Positions 1 through 8,383 of a DNA stretch of 35,553 nt are shown here, one piece after another. How positions within the stretch are numbered: the first letter of the stretch is position 1; every line of letters begins with the position of its first letter. A model generated the notes under the pieces. That model was not told the DNA's origin. It was given only the letters and a program-made list of their open reading frames with translations, and searched no databases. A program made the position numbers and the translations under genes. Source of the DNA: Sedimentisphaerales bacterium (GTDB lineage: Bacteria; Planctomycetota; Phycisphaerae; Sedimentisphaerales; Anaerohalosphaeraceae); contig JAFGKL010000087.1 in assembly GCA_016928585.1 (NCBI GenBank), positions 1-35,553 of the forward strand, in the 5' to 3' direction.

Positions 1-600
1 AATATTCTTCACCTTACCAGCAAAAATCTTATCGATTGGAAGTATCAATCGACGTTAAAGCTGGTATGCGACAAGGTTATCGACGCCTGCGTTTTTCAGT
101 TGCCAGACGGTACGTGGCGTATGTGGTACAATAATGAAAAAGACCGCAAGTCTATTTATTATGCCGACAGCCCGGACTTATTTACATGGGAAGATAAGGG
201 CAAGGCTATCGGCGATAAGCCCGGCGAGGGGCCGAAGGTGTTTCGGTGGAAGGGGCATTTGTGGATGGTCGTGGATAACTGGCAGGGGCTTGGCATTTAT
301 CGTTCTGACGATGCTCTGAACTGGGTCCGTCAAAAGGATAACCTCTTGGAGACACCCGGCACAGGCAAGGATGACGAATATAAAGGTCATCATCCCGATG
401 TTGTTATCAGTAATGATCGTGCGTACCTGTTCTATTTTACTCATCCCGGCCGAAGAGGGCCGGATGCCAATAAAGATACTGCCGAACAGCGGCGCAGCTC
501 GATCCAGGTAGTCGAACTGGAATATAAAGACGGCAGGATAGAATGTGACAGGGACAAGCCGACTGTTATTTTTTTAGAACCGAAATCAATTGCTAAATAA
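1..600 (+). CDS. GH43-like five-bladed propeller glycoside hydrolase, 5' truncated
   Basis: The frame is open from the first base, so the N-terminus lies outside the window; about 199 residues remain. The sequence has the short propeller-blade style of GH43/GH117-like glycosidases: a blade around DACVFQLPDGTWRMWYNN, then YYADSPDLFTWED, an EGPKVFRWKGHLWMVVD blade and a late GHHPDVV segment. Such folds act on arabinosides, galactosides or related sugars. It is followed after one base by a pectate lyase, which supports a role in pectin side-chain removal. Catalytic residues cannot be assigned with certainty because the N-terminal blade, which normally carries the base Asp, is missing. The specific substrate is unknown; a glycosidase-like protein without catalytic activity is also possible. 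Confidence 0.7.
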   Translation, partial: NILHLTSKNLIDWKYQSTLKLVCDKVIDACVFQLPDGTWRMWYNNEKDRKSIYYADSPDLFTWEDKGKAIGDKPGEGPKVFRWKGHLWMVVDNWQGLGIYRSDDALNWVRQKDNLLETPGTGKDDEYKGHHPDVVISNDRAYLFYFTHPGRRGPDANKDTAEQRRSSIQVVELEYKDGRIECDRDKPTVIFLEPKSIAK

Positions 601-601
601 G

Positions 602-1642
602 ATGAAAGACAGTTATCTGAAAATACGGTTTTTTTTTATTTGCGGACTTTTATTTGTAATGTCTGTTGAAGTTGAAGCTTCGTGGAAGGATTATCGAGAC
701 AAGCCGGACAACTGGTATAATAGAGTGGATGGCTGGCAGATCGCCGACAATATACTTTCCTGGCAAAGCGAAGAGGGCAGTTGGCCTAAAAATACAGACA
801 CTATGTCAAAAGGTTTTTCGAGGGACAAAGATAGTAAGATCAAGGGAACTTTCGACAATGGGGCGACAGTTGACGAAATGCGGTTCCTTGCCCGTATTTC
901 GAGGGTTACCGATGATTCTCGATATAAGGAGGCATTTTTAAAGGGACTTGGTCATATTTTAAAGGCGCAGTATCCTACGGGGGGCTGGCCGCAGTCCTAT
1001 CCTCCGGGCAGGCACTACCCCCGGCACATTACTTTTAATGATAACACCATGGTTAATATCATGAGGCTTCTTCGTGAAATAGCGACGTTATCAGATTACA
1101 GTTTTGTTGATGGTGAGCTTCGCAAGGCAGCCCAAGCGGCGTTTGATAAAGGTATCGACTGCATTCTGAAATGCCAGATAAGGGTCGATGACCGGTTGAC
1201 GGTTTGGTGCTCCCAGCATGATGAGGTTACGCTTCAGCCGCGTCCGGCGAGAATTTATGAGCTTGTTTCGCTGAGCGGTTCGGAAAGTGCGGGGATACTT
1301 CGATTACTGATGGAGGTTGACGATCCCGATCCTAATATAATTCGTGCTGTCGAAGCCGGCGCCGAGTGGTACGAGACAGCAAAGCTTGAAGGGATAGAGC
1401 AAATTAAAAAAGACGGCGACACTATTATAACTAAAAACCCGGAAGCACCGGCAATGTGGGCAAGATTTTATGAAATTGAAACCAATACGCCATTTTTTTG
1501 CGGGCGGGACGGCATAAAAAAATATTCCCTGTCCGAGATAGAAAGGGAAAGACGAATAGGATATTCATGGTACGGACAGTGGGGCAAAGCCGTTGCCGAC
1601 GACTACCAAAAATGGAAGTTAAAACTTGATGATAAAAATTAA
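602..1642 (+). CDS. PL10-type pectate lyase
   Basis: The 346-residue protein matches family PL10 pectate lyases, which cleave polygalacturonate by Ca-dependent beta-elimination. Visible family landmarks are GSWPKN near residue 60, TFDNGAT near 83, GGWPQSYP near 128, FNDNTMVNIM near 145, a QHDEVTLQPRPAR stretch near 205-217 and SLSGSES near 224. The conserved Asp residues in TFDNGAT and FNDNT and the Arg before the SLSGSES segment correspond to the expected PL10 catalytic set (inferred by motif, not by alignment). The N-terminus is a typical signal peptide ending near VEVEA, so the enzyme is exported. ATG at 602 is chosen; an in-frame TTG at 590, overlapping the previous gene, is the alternative. 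It follows the preceding gene by one base and precedes GH28 by 21 bases, consistent with one operon. Confidence 0.88.
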   Translation: MKDSYLKIRFFFICGLLFVMSVEVEASWKDYRDKPDNWYNRVDGWQIADNILSWQSEEGSWPKNTDTMSKGFSRDKDSKIKGTFDNGATVDEMRFLARISRVTDDSRYKEAFLKGLGHILKAQYPTGGWPQSYPPGRHYPRHITFNDNTMVNIMRLLREIATLSDYSFVDGELRKAAQAAFDKGIDCILKCQIRVDDRLTVWCSQHDEVTLQPRPARIYELVSLSGSESAGILRLLMEVDDPDPNIIRAVEAGAEWYETAKLEGIEQIKKDGDTIITKNPEAPAMWARFYEIETNTPFFCGRDGIKKYSLSEIERERRIGYSWYGQWGKAVADDYQKWKLKLDDKN

Positions 1643-1663
1643 AAAGTATTAAGGGGATCTGTT

Positions 1664-3127
1664 ATGAGCAGGTGGAACAAATACTTCTGCATTTGTTTTT
1701 TTGGTGCTGCGTTATTTTTAGCAACGTCATGTAACATAGAAGAACTTAGTGTGGATGATAATTGGATCAATAATATAAAACAAAACAGTGTGGGTGATAA
1801 CGGGGCCAGTAACGCAAAAGAATTCAATGTGTGCGATAACGGGGCGAAAGGGGACGGCAAAACTGTTTGTACCGAAATAATCCAGAAGACGATAGATGCC
1901 TGTGCGAAAGACGGAGGCGGGACGGTAGTGTTTTCGCCGGGTACGTATATGACCGGATCGATCTTTTTGAAAGACAACGTAGACCTTAGAGTTGACAAAG
2001 ACGTTCTGATAAAAGGTGTTCAGGATGAATCGGCGTATCCAGATGTTTATACACGCGTAGCGGGCATCGAAACGAACTGGCCGGCGGCATTGATAAATGC
2101 TCACAATTTGTCAGGCGTAAAGATATACGGCGAGGGGACGATCGACGGGTCCGGCTCGATGTGGTGGGATAAGTATTGGAACATGCGAAAAGAGTACGAC
2201 GCAAAAGGCCTGCGGTGGGTGGTTGATTATGACTGCAAGCGTCCGCGTTTGATGCTTATTTATAAGGCGTCGAATGTAAAGGTAGAAGGGCTGACGCTGA
2301 AAGAGCCGGGCTTTTGGACGCTGCATATATGCTACAGTACGAATGTTATCGTTGACGGGCTGACGATCAGGGCGAACCTTGACGAAAAAGTCGGGCCGAG
2401 CTCGGACGGCGTTGATATTGATTCTTCGAGTAACGTGCTGGTCCAGAACTGCGACATCGACTGCAACGACGATAATTTTTGCCTGAAGGCCGGGAGAGAT
2501 TCCGACGGGCTGCGGGTCAATCGTCCGACAAAAAATGTTGTGATAAGGGACTGTATCGCACGTAAGGGACACGGGCTGATAACGTCCGGCAGCGAAACGT
2601 CAGGCAGTATCTATAATGTCGAAGTTTACAATCTAAAGGCTTACGGGACCAGTACGGGGATCCGTTTTAAATCGACGCAGGGACGCGGTGGAACGGTTCA
2701 TGATATTTATATTCATGATATTGAAATGATGAATGTGCGTGATGCCATTAAGCTGGATTATGACTGGTATCCTTCGTACAACACTGTGCCGGAAGAAGTT
2801 CGTAAGCAGATCGAGGCCGAAGGCAAAGAACTTCCGCTGCACTGGCAAAAACTTATGACCAAAGTTCCCGAAGAGCAGGGAACGCCTTATATTCATGGCA
2901 TCAGGATCGAGAATATCAAAGCTGTGGATTCAGAGCGGGCGATCTCTATTAACGGGCGTAAAAATCAAAAGGCCGGGAACTTCCTGCTTAAGAATGTTGA
3001 GATAACGGCAAGGACAGCCGGCAAGATCAAGAATGCCGAAGGCTGGACGTTTAAAAATGTAAAAATTACGGCTAAAGATGATTCGAAAGTAACATTCGAG
3101 AACTGTGAAAATATGACGGGTATGTAA
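1664..3127 (+). CDS. GH28 polygalacturonase-type lipoprotein
   Basis: The 487-residue protein starts with a lipoprotein signal (lipobox LATSC, Cys at about residue 23), so it is probably membrane-anchored. The mature part opens with the GH28 signature NVCDNGAKGDGKT...IDAC, followed by a right-handed beta-helix. The four GH28 active-site blocks are visible: the DGVDID block (residues 248-253), the DD pair (D269/D270), GHG (H303) and RFK (R334-K336). Known GH28 members hydrolyse galacturonic-acid linkages in homogalacturonan or RG-I; this overall layout, with the MWWDKYW insertion, resembles exo-acting polygalacturonases, but the exact mode is inferred. AAGGGGAT about 6 bases before the ATG is a good ribosome site. 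The neighbours (pectate lyase, esterase) fit pectin breakdown. Confidence 0.9.
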   Translation: MSRWNKYFCICFFGAALFLATSCNIEELSVDDNWINNIKQNSVGDNGASNAKEFNVCDNGAKGDGKTVCTEIIQKTIDACAKDGGGTVVFSPGTYMTGSIFLKDNVDLRVDKDVLIKGVQDESAYPDVYTRVAGIETNWPAALINAHNLSGVKIYGEGTIDGSGSMWWDKYWNMRKEYDAKGLRWVVDYDCKRPRLMLIYKASNVKVEGLTLKEPGFWTLHICYSTNVIVDGLTIRANLDEKVGPSSDGVDIDSSSNVLVQNCDIDCNDDNFCLKAGRDSDGLRVNRPTKNVVIRDCIARKGHGLITSGSETSGSIYNVEVYNLKAYGTSTGIRFKSTQGRGGTVHDIYIHDIEMMNVRDAIKLDYDWYPSYNTVPEEVRKQIEAEGKELPLHWQKLMTKVPEEQGTPYIHGIRIENIKAVDSERAISINGRKNQKAGNFLLKNVEITARTAGKIKNAEGWTFKNVKITAKDDSKVTFENCENMTGM

Positions 3128-3152
3128 TTTATACGGTATGGAGGCTTATATA

Positions 3153-4706
3153 ATGAAGCGTAAACGAACACTTGTATCTGTTTTAATGGTTGTTTTCTTG
3201 AATTGTTTTGCGTTGGCAGATGTAAAACCTGCCGGTGTTTTTGGCGATCACATGGTGCTGCAGCGGGGGCGCAGCGTGCCTGTCTGGGGGGCTGCTTCTC
3301 CCGGCGAGATGATCACGGTTAAACTGTCAGGTCAGGAAAAAAGCGTTAACGCGGACGCTTCCGGCAAGTGGATAGTTTACCTTGATGCACTAAAAGCCGG
3401 CGGGCCCTTTGAGATGGTCATAGCGGGTGGTGCAGATGCAATAACGTTTAAAGATGTTTATGTTGGCGAGGTTTGGCTTTGTTCGGGACAATCCAATATG
3501 GATATGACCGTTGCTGCAGAAGACCGTTACTGGTGCGGCGTTATAAATGAAGCGGAGGAAGTTGCCGCTGCGAAATATCCGAAGATACGTGTTTTCGATG
3601 TTCCCTTTAAAACAACAGATGATGTGCAAAGCGAAGTTGAGGGTGAGTGGGAGATATGTTCGCCCGAAACGGCGGGGCACTTTTCGGCAGTCGCATATTT
3701 CTTTGCGCGTGAAATCCACAAAAAGCTGAAAGTTCCGGTAGGACTGGTAACGACTGCCTACGGTGCAAGCACGGCGGAAGCCTGGACAAGCCGTCCTGCT
3801 TTGGAAGCGAATGTTCAGTTAAAGTTTTTGTTAGACAACTATGCCAAGTATTGCGAAGACTATGACAGCGGTAAGACCCAGGAAAAATATGAAACAGACC
3901 TTGCAAAGTGGCAGCAGGACTCTGAAAAAGCAAAGGCAGAAGGTAAAAAAGAGCCAAGAAAACCGCGGCAGCCGAAAAATCCTCATCTCGATCAGCACAG
4001 CCCGTGCGTACTTTATAATGCGATGGTGGCTCCACTGGTTCCGTATTCGATCCGCGGAGCCCTGTGGTATCAGGGAGAATCGAACGGAGGGACGGCTGGT
4101 ATTTATGATGTAATAATGGAAACGATGATAAAGGACTGGCGAAAAGCGTGGGGGCAGGGCGACTTTCCTTTCCTTTATGTTCAGTTGGCAAGCTACGGCA
4201 AACCATCCGATCAGCCGTGCAAAGGAGGACGAACAACAAGGGTTCGCGAGGCCCAGCTTAAAAATCTATCCATTCCAAATAGTGCGATGACAGTGACTAT
4301 TGATATTGGCGATGAAAAAAATATTCATCCAAAGAACAAGCAGGATGTAGGCCGTCGCCTTGCGTTACAGGCCAGGGCCCTTGTGTACGGAGAAAACAAA
4401 CTCGTCTGTTCCGGTCCGATCTACGATCATATGTCAATTGACGGCAATACTATTACATTGTATTTTAAATCGGACGGCAGTAAGCTTGCGGCCAAGGACG
4501 GCAAACTTAATGGATTTGCTATCGCAGGCAGCGATAAAGAATTTATTTGGGCCGATGCTAAGATCATCAAAGATACGATAGTGGTTTCCGCTTCGGATAT
4601 AGAAAACCCGGTTGCTGTTCGCTATGCCTGGGACGACTATCCTGTCGTGAGTTTGTACAATAAAAAAGGATTGCCGGCTTCTCCATTCCGCACAGACGAT
4701 TTTTAA
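3153..4706 (+). CDS. Sialate O-acetylesterase-like (SASA/DUF303 family) carbohydrate esterase
   Basis: The 517-residue protein begins with a signal peptide ending near FALA and the family opening VFGDHMVLQRG...PVWGAASPGE. The esterase core shows the nucleophile motif CSGQSNMD (Ser at about 114), WYQGESN, and the D...IHP segment (DIGDEKNIHP) that carries the catalytic His. These enzymes remove O-acetyl groups from sugars; in pectin loci they act on acetylated plant polysaccharides rather than sialic acid, so the family name should not be read as substrate. A long Lys/Glu-rich insert near residues 240-275 is charged and probably surface-exposed. ATG at 3153 is preferred over 3138 because GGAGG at 3140-3144 lies 8 bases before it and would be inside the longer reading. 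It lies 25 bases after GH28 and is probably in the same operon. Confidence 0.88.
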   Translation: MKRKRTLVSVLMVVFLNCFALADVKPAGVFGDHMVLQRGRSVPVWGAASPGEMITVKLSGQEKSVNADASGKWIVYLDALKAGGPFEMVIAGGADAITFKDVYVGEVWLCSGQSNMDMTVAAEDRYWCGVINEAEEVAAAKYPKIRVFDVPFKTTDDVQSEVEGEWEICSPETAGHFSAVAYFFAREIHKKLKVPVGLVTTAYGASTAEAWTSRPALEANVQLKFLLDNYAKYCEDYDSGKTQEKYETDLAKWQQDSEKAKAEGKKEPRKPRQPKNPHLDQHSPCVLYNAMVAPLVPYSIRGALWYQGESNGGTAGIYDVIMETMIKDWRKAWGQGDFPFLYVQLASYGKPSDQPCKGGRTTRVREAQLKNLSIPNSAMTVTIDIGDEKNIHPKNKQDVGRRLALQARALVYGENKLVCSGPIYDHMSIDGNTITLYFKSDGSKLAAKDGKLNGFAIAGSDKEFIWADAKIIKDTIVVSASDIENPVAVRYAWDDYPVVSLYNKKGLPASPFRTDDF

Positions 4707-4764
4707 CTTTCCGGCACGAAATGTTTGCAGTAACAGACAGTGATAAAATACAGGGAATTTTATA

Positions 4765-7700
4765 ATGAATACTTATCGAAATAGAATATTTGTCCGGATA
4801 ACGGTGGCGATCTTAATTTTTATTATATTTACCTGCGGCTGTGTATCTCAACAGCGACAAAGTGTTTCCGGGAAGTTAAACTGGTCTCGGCCAACAATGG
4901 AGAATCGTCCATGGACTCGATGGTGGTGGCAGGGCAGTGCCGTTGACAAAGAAAATCTAACATACCTTTTGTCGCAGTATCAGCAGGCGGGGATAGGCGG
5001 TGTCGAGATATGTCCGATCTATGGCGTTAAGGGTTATGAAGATAAGTTCCTTGATTTTTTGTCGCCGGAGTGGATGAATATGCTGGAGCATACGCTTAAG
5101 GAGGGAAAGCGTCTTGGCATCGGTATTGACATGACGACCGGTACGGGCTGGCCGTTCGGAGGGCCGATGGTTGATAAGAACACGGCTTCATCAAGCGTGA
5201 TCCTTAAAAGTTATGAAATGCAGGAAGGGAAACTTGCTGACCCGCTTCCGAAAGAACCGCTGGAATACCTGGCTGCAGTTTCGCAAGAAGGTCAAAGAAT
5301 AGATATTACGGATAAAGTCGAAGATGGCAAGCTTAACTGGACCTCGCCCGAGGGCCAATGGAAGCTGTATGCGGTCGCGGTGAAATCACCGGTGCAAAAA
5401 GTCAAGCGGTCCGCACCTGGCGGCGAGGGTTATGTGCTGGATCCGTATTCAACTGCTGCGATGGACTCTTATCTTAAAGTCTTTGATGAGGCCTTTGGCG
5501 GCTATAAGGGTCCGATGCCACGAGCGCAGTTCCATGATTCTTTTGAATATTACGGAGCGAACTGGACGACGAACTTTTTTGACGAGTTCAAATCGCGTTG
5601 CGGATACGATCTTCGCGATCATATAGAGGCGCTATCCGGTGACGGTTCAGAGGATACGGTTGCCCGTGTTCAGTGCGATTATCATCAGACGATCAATGAA
5701 CTTCATTTGGATTACGTTCAGCAGTGGACCAAATGGAGTAATTCCAAAGGCAGTCAGTCGAGGAACCAGGCGCACGGTGCACCGGGTAATCTAGTCGATA
5801 TTTATGCCGCATCCGATATTCCCGAAACAGAGATATTTCGTGTTGTTGACGAAAAGCAGATACCGATGTTAAAGCTCAGTTCATCGGCGGCTCATCTGAA
5901 GGGTAGCACATACGCATCTGCGGAATCGTTTACCTGGCTTAACGACCATTTTCAGACATCGCTTGCAGACCTTAAGCTTGCTACTGATTTTCTGTTCCTG
6001 ACGGGTGTGAACCACATATTCTTTCATGGTATTCCATATTCTCCCAAGGAATCGATGTGGCCGGGCTGGCAGTTTTATGCATCGGTTAACTTTGGCCCGC
6101 AGGCGGGTCTGTGGCACGACTTGCCGGCTTTTAATGCCTATGTTACCCGCTGTCAATCCATCCTGCAGGCCGGCAAACCCGACAACGATGTTTTGCTGTA
6201 TCTGCCTATTTATGACTTTTGGCAGAAAAACGATAAGCTGCACATGGCCTTTACGCTTCATAATCAGGATGAGTGGCTCCATACGTCTGCGTTTTATCGT
6301 GCGGCGATGTCGATGTGGCGAAAGGGATATACATATGATGCGGTTTCCGATCAGTTTCTTGCGCAAGCTGAGTGTAAAAATGGGAAAGTCATCATCGGCG
6401 GAAACGAATATGCAGCTGTCGTTATACCAGACTGTCATTTGATACCTGTCGATACGATGAAGAATTTGCTTACACTTGCCAAAGAAGGTGCAACTATCCT
6501 CTTTGAAGATTCGCTACCCGACGATGTTCCCGGCCTGTCAAACCTTCACTTGCGACAGACGGAGTTACAGAAGATGTTAAATTCTGTTATTTTACAACTT
6601 GGCGAAAAACAGAAGATCAGTTTTGGCAAGGGAACCTTGATGGCTGCACCACTGGAAACGATGCTTGCCGGTGCAAATGTTCCCCGTGAGTCGGCAATGG
6701 ATTCAGGTATCAGGTTCGTGCGCAGAAATTGCCCGGAAGGCTTTAATTATTTACTTGTCAATCGCAGTCCTTTCGCTTTCGACGGCTGGATGGCACTTGG
6801 CAAAGCTGCCAAGTCGGCACTTTTGATGGATCCTCTTTTTGACGATCGGATCGGGACTGCAGCCATGCAAAATAGCGAGGAGGCGACAAAAGTCTATATT
6901 CAATTGGAGCAGGGGCAATCATTAGTTTTGCGGACATTTACAGACAAAGCCATAAGTACCCCCGCATGGAAATATTCACGTCCGTCAGGGTTCGTAACTA
7001 ATATAGAGGGGGCATGGGACATCGAGTTCATAGACGGCGGCCCGGTACTTCCGCAGAGTTATCAAGCCAAGCAGTTAAAGTCCTGGACCACACGCAATGA
7101 CGAAGAAGCAAAGAGATTTTTCGGAACGGGGCGTTATACGATCAAGTTTGATAAGCCAAGTCAAGATGCTGACGACTGGATGCTTGACTTAGGATCTGTT
7201 TATGAAAGTGCGCGTGTTAGTCTTAACGGTAAACTTCTTGCAGTTCTTTGGTCCAAACCGTTCCGGCTGCACATTGGTCAATATCTGCTTGGCGGGGAAA
7301 ATACTTTGGAGGTTGAAGTGACCAACCTTGCTGCCAATCGCATACGGGATATGGATCAGAGAGGTGTGAACTGGAAATACTTTTACGATATTAATGTTGT
7401 TAATGTGAAGTATAAACCTTTTGACGCTTCCGACTGGCCGCTGCAGGACTCCGGCTTATTGGGCCCGGTCAGACTGTTTCCGCTTAAGTTAGTCTCGTTA
7501 GATGATAAACCTAAGCCGACAGTTTTTATCATTGGAGATTCAACGGTAAAAAACAGCACTAAAGGGCTTTTGGGATGGGGCAATCCTATCGCGGACCATT
7601 TTGATATGTCAAAAATAAATGTTCGTAATCTCGCACGCGGCGGTTGCAGCAGCCGGACGTATCAAACCGAAGGGTTGTGGGATGAAATAGTTAAAGAGTT

Positions 7701-8217
7701 AAAGCCGGGCGATTTTGTTCTTATGCAGTTTGGGCATAATGACGGGGGGCCGATGAATACCGGGCGCGCACGCGCATCGATCAAAGGTATTGGCAACCAG
7801 ACTCAGGAAGTAGTGATGGAAGCGACCGGCGAAAAAGAGATCGTACATACGTATGGCTGGTATATGCGAAAATATATTACCGACACAAAAGCCAAAGGCG
7901 CCGTGCCGATCGTCCTGTCGCCTATACCGAGAAATATGTGGAAGGATGGTGTTGTTGCAAGGGCCTCCGGCGATTACGGCAAATGGGCAGGGCAGGCGGC
8001 CAAGGCAAAAGGCGCATTCTTTATTGATCTGAACGAATTGATCGCAGTGCGATACGAAAAAGAAGGACAGGAAAAAGTCAGCAGTGAGTACTTCCTCAAA
8101 GATCACACCCACACAACTACCGCAGGTGCTAAATTGAATGCAAAAATCGTTGTTCAGGGAATTAACGGGCTGTCTGGTTGCGCCCTGTCCGATTACATTA
8201 TTTTGCATGCTGAATAA
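4765..8217 (+). CDS. GH106 alpha-L-rhamnosidase fused to CE12 (SGNH) acetylesterase
   Basis: This is a 1150-residue two-enzyme fusion with a lipoprotein-type leader (FTCGC near residue 27). Residues about 35-905 show the GH106 pattern: RPWTRWWWQGSAVDKENL, GIGGVEICPIYG, GIGIDMTTGTGWPFGGP, and a late beta-sandwich (SARVSLNGKLLAVLWSKPFRL). GH106 enzymes release alpha-L-rhamnose from rhamnogalacturonans. Residues about 912-1150 form an SGNH esterase of the rhamnogalacturonan acetylesterase type: GDST (Ser 926), ARGGCSSRT, GHND (Asn 992) and DHTH (Asp 1113, His 1116). The SGNH residues Ser, Gly, Asn and His are all present, so the esterase should be active. The fusion would couple deacetylation to rhamnose removal on the same RG fragment. 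It is 58 bases after the previous gene. Confidence 0.9.
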   Translation: MNTYRNRIFVRITVAILIFIIFTCGCVSQQRQSVSGKLNWSRPTMENRPWTRWWWQGSAVDKENLTYLLSQYQQAGIGGVEICPIYGVKGYEDKFLDFLSPEWMNMLEHTLKEGKRLGIGIDMTTGTGWPFGGPMVDKNTASSSVILKSYEMQEGKLADPLPKEPLEYLAAVSQEGQRIDITDKVEDGKLNWTSPEGQWKLYAVAVKSPVQKVKRSAPGGEGYVLDPYSTAAMDSYLKVFDEAFGGYKGPMPRAQFHDSFEYYGANWTTNFFDEFKSRCGYDLRDHIEALSGDGSEDTVARVQCDYHQTINELHLDYVQQWTKWSNSKGSQSRNQAHGAPGNLVDIYAASDIPETEIFRVVDEKQIPMLKLSSSAAHLKGSTYASAESFTWLNDHFQTSLADLKLATDFLFLTGVNHIFFHGIPYSPKESMWPGWQFYASVNFGPQAGLWHDLPAFNAYVTRCQSILQAGKPDNDVLLYLPIYDFWQKNDKLHMAFTLHNQDEWLHTSAFYRAAMSMWRKGYTYDAVSDQFLAQAECKNGKVIIGGNEYAAVVIPDCHLIPVDTMKNLLTLAKEGATILFEDSLPDDVPGLSNLHLRQTELQKMLNSVILQLGEKQKISFGKGTLMAAPLETMLAGANVPRESAMDSGIRFVRRNCPEGFNYLLVNRSPFAFDGWMALGKAAKSALLMDPLFDDRIGTAAMQNSEEATKVYIQLEQGQSLVLRTFTDKAISTPAWKYSRPSGFVTNIEGAWDIEFIDGGPVLPQSYQAKQLKSWTTRNDEEAKRFFGTGRYTIKFDKPSQDADDWMLDLGSVYESARVSLNGKLLAVLWSKPFRLHIGQYLLGGENTLEVEVTNLAANRIRDMDQRGVNWKYFYDINVVNVKYKPFDASDWPLQDSGLLGPVRLFPLKLVSLDDKPKPTVFIIGDSTVKNSTKGLLGWGNPIADHFDMSKINVRNLARGGCSSRTYQTEGLWDEIVKELKPGDFVLMQFGHNDGGPMNTGRARASIKGIGNQTQEVVMEATGEKEIVHTYGWYMRKYITDTKAKGAVPIVLSPIPRNMWKDGVVARASGDYGKWAGQAAKAKGAFFIDLNELIAVRYEKEGQEKVSSEYFLKDHTHTTTAGAKLNAKIVVQGINGLSGCALSDYIILHAE

Positions 8218-8383
8218 AATCTGCTTGCTGCCTTTATCTTAAACATATTATTGCTTGCATTTTTAGATGAATTTGATACCCTTGCAAATGAGGCTTAGTG
8301 CCGACAGCGAAAGATCGCGACAAATAACCAATAAAAGCTTTGTTGCTTAAATATTCATATTTGAAACATCTAAGGAGAGTAAT

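Noticed and set aside
590-601. TTG start for the pectate lyase
   Set aside because: It overlaps the previous stop and only adds four residues before the ATG that opens a normal signal peptide; kept only as an alternative.
3607-4239. Minus-strand open frame of 210 residues
   Set aside because: It lies antisense to a well-supported esterase gene and has no family features.
8218-8383. Promoter, terminator or RNA gene between GH106-CE12 and GH2
   Set aside because: No well-spaced -35/-10 pair or stable hairpin with a T run was found; only the GH2 ribosome site is clear.
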